Assembly (NCBI GenBank): GCA_001295905.1
Contig: LJHT01000012.1
Coordinates: 62,001 to 126,000, forward strand
DNA from: a beta proteobacterium AAP51
GTDB lineage: Bacteria > Pseudomonadota > Gammaproteobacteria > Burkholderiales > Burkholderiaceae_C
DNA: 64,000 nt
Reading direction: 5' to 3'
Shown: one piece after another, positions 42,626 through 55,600 of the stretch
How positions within the stretch are numbered: the first letter of the stretch is position 1
Layout: each line of letters begins with the position of its first letter
Program-made: the position numbers and the translations under genes
Notes under the pieces: generated by a model
The model's database searches: none
What the model saw: the letters and a program-made list of their open reading frames with translations, nothing else
What the model was told of the DNA's origin: nothing

Positions 42626-44080
42626 TCAGCGCCGCCAGAACGCCGGCGTGAACAGCACCAGCACGCTCAGCAGTTCCAGCCGGCCCAGCAGCATGGCGAA
42701 GGTGCACACCCAGGTCTGGAAACCGGTGAGGCCGCTGTAGTTCACCGCCGGGCCCACCTCGCCCAGGCCGGGGCCGATGTTGTTCACGCAGGCGATCACG
42801 GCGGTGAAGGCCGTCACCACGTCCAGGCCGCTGAACAGCAGCACCATGGTCAGCGCCACCAGCGAGCCGCCGTACATCATCATGTAAGCGATGACGCTCT
42901 GCATCACGCGGTCGCTCACGGCCTGGCCGCCCAGCACCACGGGGTTCACCACGTTGGGGTGCAGGATGCGCACCAGCTCGCGCTTGGCCTGCTTCAGCAT
43001 CAGCAGCAGCCGAACCATCTTGATACCGCCGCCGGTGCTGCCGGCGCAGGTGGCGAAGCAGCCGAGCAGGATCATCAGCAGCGGCGCGAACAGCGGCCAT
43101 TGCGCGTAGTCGTAGGTGGCGTAGCCGGTGGTGGTGGCGATGCTCACCACGTGGAAGGCGGCGTGGCGCAGCGCTTGCCAGGGGCTGCTGTAGGCGTGGT
43201 TGGCCACCAGGTAGGCGGTGATCAGCAGCGTGCAACCCAGCAGCAGCAGGAAGAAGGCACGCACCTCCAGGTTGCGCCACAGCACGGCGGCCGAGCGTGA
43301 ACGCCACATCACGAAGTACAGCAGCAGCGGCACGCCCGACATCAGCATGAAGACGATGGCCACGGCCTCGATGACGGCCGAGTCGAAGTGGCCCAGGCTC
43401 GCGTCGTAGGAGGAGAACCCGCCCAGGCTGACGGTGCTGCACATGTGCATGAAGGCATCGGCCCAGCCCATGCCGGCGGCGCGGTAGCTCAGGAAGCAGG
43501 CCACGCTGATGGCCAGGTAGGCCACCCAGATCACGCGCGCGGTGTCGGCAATGCGCGGCGTGAGCTTCTGGTCTTTCATGGGGCCGGCCACCTCGGCCTT
43601 GAAGAGCTGGCTGCCGCCCACGCCCAGCAGCGGCAGGATGGCCACCGCCAGCACAATGATGCCCAGGCCGCCCACCCACATCATGAAACAGCGCCACACG
43701 TTCACCGACAGCGGCAGGTGCTCCAGCCCCACCAGCACGGTGGCCCCGGTGGCGGTGAAGGCCGAGGTGGCCTCGAAGTAGGCGTCGGTGACGCTCAAGC
43801 CCGGCAGCGCCAGCCACAGCGGCAGCGCGCCGAAGAGCGGCAGCACCACCCAGGTCATGCCCACGAGCAGGAAACCGTCGCGCGGCTGCAGTTCGCGGCG
43901 GAAGCGGCGCGTCAGCAGGCTAAGGCCCAGCCCGCAGGCGCCGGTGACGGCGGTGGCGGTGATGAAGGCGCGCTCGGCGTTGTCGTGCTGCCAGACGGCG
44001 AAGGCCAGCGGCACCAGCAGCAGCAGCGCAAACAGCAGCACCATGCGCCCCACCAGCGCGGCAACGGCAAGCAGACCCAT
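42626..44080 (-). CDS. trkH: Trk potassium uptake transmembrane protein TrkH
   Basis: TrkH forms the K+ pathway of the Trk system. The 484-residue membrane protein has four pore segments with filter glycines in TSAFTATGAT, CSTVSLGGFSS, VSIATTTGYAT and ACVNNIGPGLG, and a family loop CFATCAGSTGGGIKMVR between them. The order and spacing are normal. It lies 30 bases downstream of trkA on the same strand, forming a trkA-trkH pair. Confidence 0.95.
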   Translation of the reverse strand: MGLLAVAALVGRMVLLFALLLLVPLAFAVWQHDNAERAFITATAVTGACGLGLSLLTRRFRRELQPRDGFLLVGMTWVVLPLFGALPLWLALPGLSVTDAYFEATSAFTATGATVLVGLEHLPLSVNVWRCFMMWVGGLGIIVLAVAILPLLGVGGSQLFKAEVAGPMKDQKLTPRIADTARVIWVAYLAISVACFLSYRAAGMGWADAFMHMCSTVSLGGFSSYDASLGHFDSAVIEAVAIVFMLMSGVPLLLYFVMWRSRSAAVLWRNLEVRAFFLLLLGCTLLITAYLVANHAYSSPWQALRHAAFHVVSIATTTGYATYDYAQWPLFAPLLMILLGCFATCAGSTGGGIKMVRLLLMLKQAKRELVRILHPNVVNPVVLGGQAVSDRVMQSVIAYMMMYGGSLVALTMVLLFSGLDVVTAFTAVIACVNNIGPGLGEVGPAVNYSGLTGFQTWVCTFAMLLGRLELLSVLVLFTPAFWRR

Positions 44081-44110
44081 GCTCTTTTGTCTCGATGCGT
44101 GGTGGCGCGG

Positions 44111-45535
44111 CTAGAACAGGAAGGTCGCGCTGACCTGGAAGAGCTTTTCCACCTCGCGCACCATGCGCTTGCGCGGCACGAAGATGATGACGTGGTCGTT
44201 GGGCTGCACCACGGTGTCGTGGTGGGCGATGATGACCTCGGGCTTGGCGTCATCGCCCGCCTCGCTGCCGTCGGGCCGGTGCAGGCCGCGCACGATGGCG
44301 CCCACCGTGGCGCCCTTGGGCAGGCCCACCTCCTCGATGCGGCGGCCGGCGAAGCGGCAGGTCTTGCGGTCGCCGCGCACGATGGCCTCCAGCGCCTCGG
44401 CCGCGCCGCGGCGCAGGCTGTGCACCGCTTCCACGTCGCCGCGCCGCACATAGGCCAGCAGTTCGCCCAGCACCGTGTGGCTGGGCGAGATGGCGATGTC
44501 GATGGCCGTGCCCTGCACCAGGTCGGCATAGGCGCGGCGGTTGATGACGGCCAGCACGCGCCGCGCGCCCAGGCGCTTGGCGAGCAGGCAGCTCATGATG
44601 TTGTCCTCGTCGTCGCTGGTCAGCGCGATGAAGAGGTCCATCTGGTCGACGTTCTCGTCACCGAGCAGCTCTTCGTCGGTGCTGTCGCCGTGCAGCACCA
44701 GCACCTTGTTGGGCAGTTCGGTGGCCAGGTAGTCGCAGCGCTGCTTCAGCGGCTCGATGATCTTGATCTGGTAGTCGGCGTGGATCTCGCGCGCCAGCCG
44801 CAGGCCCACCTTGCCGCCGCCGGCCACCATCAGGCGCTTGACGGGCTGGTCGCGGTTGCGGAGCGCGCCCAGCACGGTGCGGATGTGCTCGGTGGCCGCG
44901 AGCACGAAGACTTCGTCGCCGGGGTCGATCTGCGTCGTGCCGTCGAGTTGCGGCAGCACGGTGTCTTGCCGGTAGATGGCCATGATGCGCATCTCGATGC
45001 CGGGCACCAGCTGCGGAATCTCCGACAGGCGGTGCCGCACCAGCGGCCCGCCGGACACCGCGCGCACGGCGATCAGGCTCACCAGGCCCTGCGCGAATTC
45101 CAGCACCTGCAGCGCCTCGGGGTACTCGATCAGCTTGCGGATGTAGGCGGTGACGCTCTGCTCGGGGCAGATGACCTTGTCCACCGCGAAGCCGGTCTTG
45201 CCCAGCATGGGGCTGTCGTCCTGGAACTCGGGGCTGCGCACCCGCGCGATGGTGGTGGGCACGTTGAACAGGTCCTTGGCCACCTTGCAGGCCACGAGGT
45301 TGGTCTCGTCCTGTGGCGCGCAGGCAATCAGCATGTCGGTGTCTTCGACGCCCGCTTCCTGCAGCACGCTGGGCTGGATGGCGTTGCCCACCACGCCGCG
45401 CAAGTCGAGCCGGTCTTGCAGCGCGCGCAGGCGCACCGGGTCGGTGTCGATGACGGTGATGTCGTTGCGCTCGCTCACCAGGCTTTCGGCCACGCTCTCG
45501 CCCACGCGGCCGGCACCCAGGATCAGTATCTTCAT
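44111..45535 (-). CDS. trkA: Trk potassium uptake regulatory subunit TrkA
   Basis: TrkA is the peripheral NAD(H)-binding ring that gates TrkH. The 474-residue protein has two tandem RCK units: Rossmann motifs GAGRVGESVAE (residues 7-17) and VAGGGKVGLRLA near residue 236, each followed by a TrkA-C domain (VPGIEMRIMAIYRQD and LPKGATVGAIVRG). On this strand TAGACT (45548-45543) lies seven bases before the ATG, without a Shine-Dalgarno, so a leaderless mRNA is likely; the TAG of that box is also the stop of the preceding gene. Confidence 0.95.
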   Translation of the reverse strand: MKILILGAGRVGESVAESLVSERNDITVIDTDPVRLRALQDRLDLRGVVGNAIQPSVLQEAGVEDTDMLIACAPQDETNLVACKVAKDLFNVPTTIARVRSPEFQDDSPMLGKTGFAVDKVICPEQSVTAYIRKLIEYPEALQVLEFAQGLVSLIAVRAVSGGPLVRHRLSEIPQLVPGIEMRIMAIYRQDTVLPQLDGTTQIDPGDEVFVLAATEHIRTVLGALRNRDQPVKRLMVAGGGKVGLRLAREIHADYQIKIIEPLKQRCDYLATELPNKVLVLHGDSTDEELLGDENVDQMDLFIALTSDDEDNIMSCLLAKRLGARRVLAVINRRAYADLVQGTAIDIAISPSHTVLGELLAYVRRGDVEAVHSLRRGAAEALEAIVRGDRKTCRFAGRRIEEVGLPKGATVGAIVRGLHRPDGSEAGDDAKPEVIIAHHDTVVQPNDHVIIFVPRKRMVREVEKLFQVSATFLF

Positions 45536-45545
45536 GGCCCGGAGT

Positions 45546-47855
45546 CTAGGCCCGGCCCGGGCCACCCAGGGCCTGCACCAGGGTGTCGGCCAGGGGCGAC
45601 TGCAGCGTCTGCGCCAGGGCCTGCGCTTCGCCGGGGTTGTGGAACTGGCGCTGCCGTGCGCGCCACAGCGTGGCCAGCGCGGGCTGGCGCGCGGCCAGGG
45701 CCGGCGCCAGGGCCGCAGCGGCGGCATCGGGGGCCAGGCCGTAGGCGGCCACCAGCGTGCGCTGCAGCAGGGTTTCGGTGATGCGGGCCAGCGCGGCTTC
45801 GTCCCAGGCCACGAAGCTGCGGTCGGCGCCGCGCACCAGGTTCAGGCCGCGCGCCGCGCCGGCCGAAGCCAGGCCGCCCACCACGGCACCGGCCACCGCG
45901 CCCGCGCCCATCGTGAGGCCGCCGCTCAGCACGTCGGCCTTCAGGCCGGCCAGCGCGCCGCTGAGCACGCCGCCCATCAGCGCGGCGCGACCTTCGCCCA
46001 CGCGAGCGCGAAGCGTGAAGCCTTCGCTCACCTGCGCGCGCAGCGCGGAGCCTTCGCCGGTCTGCGCGCGCAGCTTGCCGCCTTCGCTGGCCGGCGCGCG
46101 AAGGGCAGCACCGTCGCCGATCTGCGCAGGCACCGCTGCGCTTGCGTCCGTCTGGGGTGCAGCCAGCGCGTCGGGCGACGGGTGCAGCAAGGCTTGCAAG
46201 CGCTCGCCATGATAGAGCGCCGCCGCTTCCAGCGCCTGCACCAGTTGCTCGCGCGCGGCTTCCGCGGCGGCGGCCTCGCCGCGGCGGGCGAAGAGCCCCG
46301 TGTCTTCAGCCACGGCCTCGCGCGAGCAGGCCAGTTCCGCCAGCGTGTGCGCCAGCTCGGCCACCAGGGCGTCGAAGCGCGCGGCCTGACGCGCCTTCCA
46401 GGCATCGGCCAGGCGGTGCAGGCGGGCGTCGTCTTCCAGTGCCGCGCCCAGCGCCTGCAGCAGCCGGCCTTCGGGCAGCCAGCCGTCGGCGCGCTGGTGC
46501 AGCGGGATGCCGGCTTCGGCGGTGCCGGCCTCGGCCGCAGCTTCACGGTCCAGCAGCACCACCACGGGCCGCTCCAGCCGGGCCAGCCAGGGCGGGCGCG
46601 GCGCGCCGGGGGCGGTGAGCAGCAAGGCCGCGGCCACCTGCTCGCGCAAGGCCGGCAGGGGGTCGGCGGGGCTGCGGCGCCAAGGCGGCCACTTCCATGC
46701 CCACCAGGGCGGCGGAGGCTCGGGCACGGCGGCCAGCGTGGCGGGGGCGGGCAGCAGTTGCAGTTCGTCGTCCTGCTCGCTGCGCAGCAAGGTGAGCGGG
46801 CCGCCGTCGGCAGGCCAGGGGGCCAGCGGGGTGTCGAAAAGCGCGGCCGGCGGCTGCCCGGCGGCCGGCACCCACAGCAGGCGCAGCACGCGCGGCCGGC
46901 CCGGGCGCATCAAGGGATGCAGGGCCTCGAAATAGGGTGTGTCCAGCGGCAGCGGAAACCGCTGCGACAGCGCCGCCGCGCGCCGCCCCGCCCACAGCGC
47001 CAGCAGGCCGCGCGGCAGCACCACGGCCAGCACCAGCGTGGTGGCGTAGAGGTGGATCCAGGGCGCGGCGCTGGCGGTGGCGTCGGTGCCGGGCGCCAGG
47101 CGCAAGGGCGCCACCTCGGGCACGGCGACGCCCGTGAACCACGCCGCCGGGGCCAGCAGCCAGCCCAGGGCCTGCTGCACGGTGGCGGCATCGAGGAAGG
47201 TGCTTTGCCAGCCGGCGCGGTAGTCCAGCACCAGACCGCGCAGGTACAGCCCGGCCACCAGGCCCAGCGCCAGCGCCGCCGCGGCGCCGTGCAGCACCAG
47301 TGCCGCGCGGTGGGCCATCAGGCCCGCAGCGTGGTGCGACCACAAGGTCCCGGCGGTGGCCGTGGCCCCGCTGCCGCCCGGCCCGCGCAGGCCCAGCCCG
47401 GCCAGCCAGCCGCGCAGGCCAGCCGGCCCGGCGCTGGGCAGCGGCAGCAGCATCACCAGGTAGACGGCCAGGTTCCAGGCCACCACGGCCCACACCGCCG
47501 GGGCCAGCAGGTTCACGCGCTGCGGCGGGCCCAGCTGGTCGGCCAGCACGCCCGCCATGCCGCCCAGCAGCAGGGCCAGCAGCAACCAGGCCGGGTGCCA
47601 GCCGCGGCGCGCCAGCCAGCGCTGGGCCGCGGCGTTGCGCGGCAGCAGGCGCTGCAGCGCCAGGGCGGCGCGCGCCACCACGAAGCGCTGCGCGCCGGCG
47701 TCTTCGCCCACCGTGGCCGCGGCCTGCTGCGTGGCCCAGCGCGCGTCTTCCGCCGACCACGGCACGGCAGGCATCTTCCCCGGCGGTGGCGGTGCCGCCG
47801 GCGCAGTTTCCACGGCCTGCAGCAGCAGCACCTGGCGGGCTTCTTCTTCGGTCAT
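45546..47855 (-). CDS. DUF2868-DUF3482 fusion-like membrane protein lacking the GTPase
   Basis: The 769-residue protein begins MTEEEARQVLLLQAVE, with DUF2868-type membrane segments between about residues 80 and 320 (RVNLLAPAVWAVVAWNLAVY). The last third (from about residue 630: ALMGGVLSGALAGLKADVL, GGLTMGAGAVAGAVVGGL, NLVRG) resembles the glycine-rich C-terminal part of DUF3482 proteins. In relatives DUF2868 and DUF3482 are separate adjacent genes, and DUF3482 starts with a GTPase domain; no G1 P-loop is visible here. Between the two parts lies a five-fold 30 bp tandem repeat (45991-46140). TACATT lies eight bases before the ATG (leaderless pattern). The assignment to both families is by eye. 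Confidence 0.7.
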   Translation of the reverse strand: MTEEEARQVLLLQAVETAPAAPPPPGKMPAVPWSAEDARWATQQAAATVGEDAGAQRFVVARAALALQRLLPRNAAAQRWLARRGWHPAWLLLALLLGGMAGVLADQLGPPQRVNLLAPAVWAVVAWNLAVYLVMLLPLPSAGPAGLRGWLAGLGLRGPGGSGATATAGTLWSHHAAGLMAHRAALVLHGAAAALALGLVAGLYLRGLVLDYRAGWQSTFLDAATVQQALGWLLAPAAWFTGVAVPEVAPLRLAPGTDATASAAPWIHLYATTLVLAVVLPRGLLALWAGRRAAALSQRFPLPLDTPYFEALHPLMRPGRPRVLRLLWVPAAGQPPAALFDTPLAPWPADGGPLTLLRSEQDDELQLLPAPATLAAVPEPPPPWWAWKWPPWRRSPADPLPALREQVAAALLLTAPGAPRPPWLARLERPVVVLLDREAAAEAGTAEAGIPLHQRADGWLPEGRLLQALGAALEDDARLHRLADAWKARQAARFDALVAELAHTLAELACSREAVAEDTGLFARRGEAAAAEAAREQLVQALEAAALYHGERLQALLHPSPDALAAPQTDASAAVPAQIGDGAALRAPASEGGKLRAQTGEGSALRAQVSEGFTLRARVGEGRAALMGGVLSGALAGLKADVLSGGLTMGAGAVAGAVVGGLASAGAARGLNLVRGADRSFVAWDEAALARITETLLQRTLVAAYGLAPDAAAAALAPALAARQPALATLWRARQRQFHNPGEAQALAQTLQSPLADTLVQALGGPGRA
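45991..46140 (-). repeat. Five in-phase 30 bp tandem repeats inside the DUF2868/DUF3482 gene
   Basis: Units start with CCTTCGC (plus strand) at 45991, 46021, 46051, 46081 and, diverged, 46111. Each encodes a ten-residue unit of the form G-(E/D)-G-x-x-L-R-A-x-x (for example ALRAQVSEGF, TLRARVGEGR), about residues 572-621 of the protein. Copies differ at several positions, so the array is not very recent. Confidence 0.85.
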
Positions 47856-47965
47856 CGGGGCCGAATGTAGCCGCCCGGCAAGGCGGGCAGCCGGCGCGGC
47901 CAGGGCGGGCGCCGCAGGGGGCGCGGAAGGGGGTACGGAAGAGCGCCCGCGCCGGGGCGCGCCGC

Positions 47966-48574
47966 CTACACCGCGTGCAGCAGCGCCACCAGCTGGGCCT
48001 GGCTGTTGGTGCCGGTCTTCTCGTACATCTGGCCCACATGGGTGCGCACGGTGCTGATCTTCACGCCCAGCTTCTCCGCCGCGTGCGTGGGGCGCATGCC
48101 TTCGCACAGCATCTCGGCCAGGCGGGCCTGGGTGCGGGTGAAGCGGAAGCGGCGGCGCATGGCGTCGGTGCGGGTCTGCTGCACGCGCTCCAGCGTCACC
48201 AGCATCAGGCCCGCGGCCAGCGCGCCCTCGCCCGCAGGCATGGACCGCAGCGTCACCTGCGTGGGCGCGCTGCCGTCGCCTTCCAGCGGCAGCACCATCT
48301 CGCCACTGGCGCACGCCTGGCCGTGCCAGCGCGACAGCGGCACCCAGCGGCCCGCCTGGCGCAGCGCCAGCCGGCCGCCGGCGTCGAGCCACAGGCCCTC
48401 GCGGCGTTCGATGCGGCGCGTGGCCGCGGGGTTGGCCTCGAGCACGACGCCTTCGGCATCGGCCACGATCAGCGGGGTTTCCAGGCGCTGCATCAGGCAC
48501 TGGCCCAGGGCGGCCAGACGCTGCGAGCGGGGGGCGGGGGCGGCGGAAGAAGACGCGGTGGGGGTGAACTGCAT
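47966..48574 (-). CDS. LuxR-type transcriptional regulator with PAS-like N-terminal domain
   Basis: The 202-residue regulator has an N-terminal part resembling a PAS fold (LETPLIVADAEGVVLEANPAA near residues 30-50) and a C-terminal LuxR helix-turn-helix (about residues 135-200: FTRTQARLAEMLCEGM, HAAEKLGVKISTVRTHVGQM). No receiver Asp is present, so it is not a response regulator; the PAS-like part may sense a small ligand. AGGAGG lies six bases before the ATG. It is divergent from the hybrid histidine kinase, which may be part of the same control circuit. Confidence 0.85.
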   Translation of the reverse strand: MQFTPTASSSAAPAPRSQRLAALGQCLMQRLETPLIVADAEGVVLEANPAATRRIERREGLWLDAGGRLALRQAGRWVPLSRWHGQACASGEMVLPLEGDGSAPTQVTLRSMPAGEGALAAGLMLVTLERVQQTRTDAMRRRFRFTRTQARLAEMLCEGMRPTHAAEKLGVKISTVRTHVGQMYEKTGTNSQAQLVALLHAV

Positions 48575-48751
48575 GGAAGCCTCCTGTTGTCGATGGAGGC
48601 ATTGGGCCGCAGCGGCTCCTTCCGGTGAATGACACCAAGGTATCCGCCCGCGCAGGGGGGCCCTGCTGGCGCCGGGGGGCTCGGGCCGCACTACCATGCG
48701 CGTCAACGGGGCGCGGAGCGACCGCGCCCGCCACCTTGCAGGGACCGCCAC

Positions 48752-51481
<2,730 letters not shown>

Positions 51482-51494
51482 GCGGGCTCGCTGG

Positions 51495-52625
51495 CTAGGC
51501 CAGCGCCCTTCCGATGAGAATCTTCTGCACCTCTGAAGTGCCCTCGTAGATCTGGCACACGCGCACGTCGCGGTAGATGCGCTCCACCGGGAAGTCGCTC
51601 ACGTAGCCGTAGCCGCCGAAGACCTGGATGGCGTCGCTGCACACGCGCTCGGCCATCTCGCTGGCGTAGAGCTTGGCCATCGCGGCCTCCTTCAGGCAGG
51701 GACGGCCGGCGTCCTTCAGGCTGGCGGCGTGCCAGATGAGCTGCCGCGCGGCCTCGATCTGCGTGGCCATGTCGGCCAGCTTGAACTGCACCGCCTGGTG
51801 CTGGAATATGGGCTGGCCGAAGCTGCTGCGTTCCTTGCTGTAGCGCAGCGCCGCCTCGAAGGCGGCACGCGCCATGCCCACGGCCTGGCTGGCTATGCCG
51901 ATGCGCCCGCCCTCCAGGCCGCTGAGGGCGATCTTCAGGCCCATGCCCTCTTCGCCCAGCAGGTTCTCGGCCGGCACGCGGCAGTTCTCGAAGCTGATCT
52001 GCGCCGTGTCGCTGGCGTGCTGGCCCAGCTTGTCTTCCACACGCGCCACGGTGTAGCCGGGCGTCTTCGTGGGCACGAGGAAGGCGCTGATCCCCTTCTT
52101 GCCCGCGGCCTTGTCAGTCACCGCCATGACGATGGCCACGTCGCCGTTCTTGCCGCTGGTGATGAACTGCTTCACGCCGTTGATGACGTAACCGTTGCCG
52201 TCCTTCACCGCCGTGGTCTTCAGCCCGCCGGCCTCGCTGCCCACATGGGGCTCGGTCAAGCAGAAGGCGCCCAGCATGTCGCCGCGCGCCAGCGGCTTCA
52301 GGAAACGCTCTTTCTGGTCGGCATTGCCATAGGCCAGCAGGATGCTGCACACGGGGCAGTTGTTGACGCTGACCACGGTGCTGGTGGCACCGTCGCCGGC
52401 GGCAATCTCTTCCAGGATGAGCGCCAGCGCCAGGTAGTCCAGGCCCGCGCCGTCCCATTCGGCGGGCACGGCCACGCCATAGCAGCCCAGGGCAGCCAGG
52501 CCCTTCAGCGCTGCAGCGGGGAAGGTGTGGCTCTTGTCCCAGGCAGCGGCGTGCGGGGCCACTTCGGCCTGCACGTACTGGCGCACCGCGTCTTGCACGG
52601 CCAGGTGGTCTTCGCTCAACAGCAT
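51495..52625 (-). CDS. Acyl-CoA dehydrogenase (short/medium chain)
   Basis: This FAD enzyme forms the alpha-beta double bond in acyl-CoA and passes electrons to ETF. The 376-residue product has the family blocks GAFCLTEPHVGSEAGGL near residue 122, RIGIASQAVGMARAAFEAA near 240, FGQPIFQHQAVQFKLADMA, and VFGGYGYVSDFPVERIYRD, with the catalytic-base Glu in CQIYEGTSEVQ near 361. Overall it looks like a butyryl-CoA dehydrogenase rather than isovaleryl-CoA dehydrogenase. A 17-base inverted repeat (51489-51505) covers its stop codon. Confidence 0.9.
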   Translation of the reverse strand: MLLSEDHLAVQDAVRQYVQAEVAPHAAAWDKSHTFPAAALKGLAALGCYGVAVPAEWDGAGLDYLALALILEEIAAGDGATSTVVSVNNCPVCSILLAYGNADQKERFLKPLARGDMLGAFCLTEPHVGSEAGGLKTTAVKDGNGYVINGVKQFITSGKNGDVAIVMAVTDKAAGKKGISAFLVPTKTPGYTVARVEDKLGQHASDTAQISFENCRVPAENLLGEEGMGLKIALSGLEGGRIGIASQAVGMARAAFEAALRYSKERSSFGQPIFQHQAVQFKLADMATQIEAARQLIWHAASLKDAGRPCLKEAAMAKLYASEMAERVCSDAIQVFGGYGYVSDFPVERIYRDVRVCQIYEGTSEVQKILIGRALA

Positions 52626-52680
52626 GGTGGGGTCTTCGGCGTCGGAAAGGTGGGTGGGATGGAGCGGGACGGCGCCGGGT

Positions 52681-55600
52681 TCAGGGCCGGGCGTAGGGCG
52701 GCGGCACCGCCTTGGGCAGCGGCCGGTCGGCCAGCTGGCGCAGCAGGTGGTTCACGGCCGCGTCGAGCTGGGCGTCGCCGCCCAGGTGGGTGTCGCGCGG
52801 GGGGTTGTCGATATCGATGTCGGGGGTGACGCCACGGCCTTCGATGAGCCAGCCGCCGTCCAGCGCGTACTGGCCGGTCTCGGCCGCGCGCATGATGCCG
52901 CGGTCGAGCAGGCGGTTGCCGTCGCCCAGCCAGATGCCCGCACCCGAAGTGCGCCGGCCCACCAGCGTGCCCAGTTGCAGGCGCTTGATGCCTTCGGCGA
53001 AGGTTTCGCCGTCGGAATAGGTGTCGGCGTCGATCAGCACCGCAATCGGCCCGCGCCACGACTGCTGCATGTTCGGGTAGCTCTCGGCCCCTTCGGGCGA
53101 GCGCGGCTGCCACCAGGCCCAGGCGCGGCGCAGCAGCTGCGTGAGCACCCAGCTGTCGATGTTGCCGCCGTTGTTGTTGCGCACGTCGATGATGAGCGCC
53201 TCGCGGTCGAGCTGCGCGTAGAACTCGCGCGCGAAGGTGGCCATGTCGTCGCGGCCCATCGCGCGCAGGCGCAGGTAACCCACGCGGCCGTTGCTGCGCG
53301 CGCTGGCCCGCTCGGCGCGGCCCTGCTCCCAATCACCTTCGCGCAGCGCAGCCTCGCGCTGCGCGCTCACCGGCAGCACCACCACGCGGCGCTCGGGGCC
53401 GGCACCTTCGGGCTTCAGCGTCAGCAGCACCTGGCGGCCCGCCTGGCCGCGCAGCAGGGCACCCAGGTCGGTGATGGCCCCCGGGCCAGCACCCGCCAGG
53501 CTGCGCCCGTTGACGCTGGTGATGACTTCGCCCGCCCGGGCCTGCACCAGCGCCAGCGGCGAGGCTTCGCTGGGCAGTTCGGGGTCGCTGCGGTAGATGT
53601 GTTCGATGCGGAAGCCGCCGGCCACCTTGGCCAGGCGCGCGCCCAGGCCGGCGGGGGCGATGTCGTCGGGCCCTCGGCGCACGTCGTCCGCGCCCACCTG
53701 GCTGTGCAGCGCGCCCAGCTCGGCCACCATCTGGGCCATCAGTTCGGAAAGCTCGCGCCGTTCACGCACGCGCGGCAGCAGCGCGCCGTACTTGCGGCGC
53801 AGCGCGGGCCAGTCGACCCCGTGCATGTTGGCGTCGTAGAAATGGTCGCGCTGCAGGCGCCAGGCGTCGTCGAACATCTGCCGCCACTCGGCCACGGGGT
53901 CGGTGCTCAGCTGCCATTCCGTCCAGCGCACCTGGCTGCGCGCCAGCACGGCGGCCTCGGTGGGGGCCTTGGCGGCGGCGTCCATCAGCTGGATGTCGCC
54001 GGGCTGCGGGCCTGTCGCTGCACGACGCAGCAGCATCAGGCGCTTGCCGTCGGTCGTGAGATCGAAGTCGTTCACCTCGGCCGCAAACACCTCGGGCGGC
54101 GCGCCGGTGTTGTCGATGGCCAGCGTGCGCAGCGTGGTGCGGCGCTCGGGCGTGCTGTCGGCTTCCAGCAGGTACAGGCGCCGGCCGTCGGTGCGCAGGC
54201 GCGTGTAGTTGCCGGCAGGCAGCGGCACTTCGAACAGGCGCTCGGGCAGGCCGCGCAGCTCGATGGCGGGGCGGCCTGCCGCCGGCCGTGCCGCGCTGGC
54301 CGCAGGTGCTGCAGGTGCCGCCGAGGCCACGGGCGGCGCGGCGGCGGGCTCGGGCTGGGTCTCGTCGCGCGGCTTGAAGGGGAAGACCGGCCCACTGGCC
54401 TGCAGCGCCAGCGCGTAGACCTTGGCGCGCCGGTCGAAAAAGGGGCCGAGGTTGCGGTCGCCCCAGGGGCTGGAGTTCAGGGAAACGAAGTTGCGTTCCG
54501 ACAGGAAGTACAGCCAGCGTCCGTCGGGCGTGAAGGCGGGCTGGGTGCTGCTGTAGCGGTTGCTGGTCAGCGGCAGCGTGCTGTTGCTGGCCAGGTGGTG
54601 CAGGAAGAGGCGCTGGCGGTAGCCGTCGTCGCCGCCGCGTGCGAAGGCAAAGGCCTGGCTGTCGGGCGACCACACCAGGGTCTGTGGCGCCGCGCGTGCC
54701 GGGCCAGGCACGGCCACTTCGCGACTGGCACCGGGGCCGGTGGCGGCCAGCGCGGTCAGCACCAGGCGGCCGGCCTTGTCGGTGTGGGCCAGCCAGCGGC
54801 CGTCGGGCGAGGGAAACATCGCCAGGCGGCGGATGGTGGCCCCGCGCGTGATCTGCAGCGGCGTGCCGCTGCCGTCGGCGTTGAAGCGCCAGACTTCCAG
54901 CTCGGCGGGCGGCCCGCCGGCGGCGTTCACGGGCGCGCCGGTGCGGATGTCGCACAGCGCAAACACATGCTGGTTGTCGTGGCTGTAGACACCTTCGCGG
55001 CAGCGTGCATCGGACGGCACCGGCAGCTCGGCGCGGCGCAGCAGGCCCGCGCCCTGCGTGGCGAGGCGGCCGCGCACGCTGAGCACCACGCGCTGGCCGT
55101 CGGGCGAGATGCGGGCGCTTTCGAAGAAGGTCTGCGGCCGCGCCACCCAGCGTTCACGCTGCGCATCGGCGTCACCACCCAGCGTGATGGCCAGGCGCTG
55201 CCCTTGCCCGATTTCTGGCCCGGTTTCCAGGTCGATGAGGTAGAGGTCGGCGCCGAGTGCATAGACCACGCGCGTGCCGTCGATGGCGGCGTGGCGGATG
55301 TCCCAGCCGCGGTGGCGCGTGTGCTGCTGCAGGTTGCCGCCGCGCACATCGACGCTGTAGAGGTTGAACTGGCCGTCACGGTCGCTGAGGAAGGCCACGC
55401 GCGGGCCGCTGCTGGCGGCATAGGGCATGGGGCGCTGGTCGTTGGCGGCGCCAGGCGGCAGCAGCGGCTCGGCCTCGGCGTTGCCGCGCAAGTCCATCCG
55501 CCACAGGCGCGCCATGGCGCCGCCGCGGTAGGCGCGCACGTTGTCGCCGCCGAGGCCGTGGCGCGTGAAGTAGAGGGTGTGGCCGTCGGCGCTGAGGGCG

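Noticed and set aside
45991..46140. Possible CRISPR array (five 30 bp units)
   Set aside because: The units are contiguous without spacers and stay in frame within a gene.
51489..51505. Perfect inverted repeat CGCTGGC-TAG-GCCAGCG at the kinase/acyl-CoA dehydrogenase junction
   Set aside because: It has no T-tract and covers the dehydrogenase stop; a 7 bp stem is too short in this GC-rich context to call a terminator.
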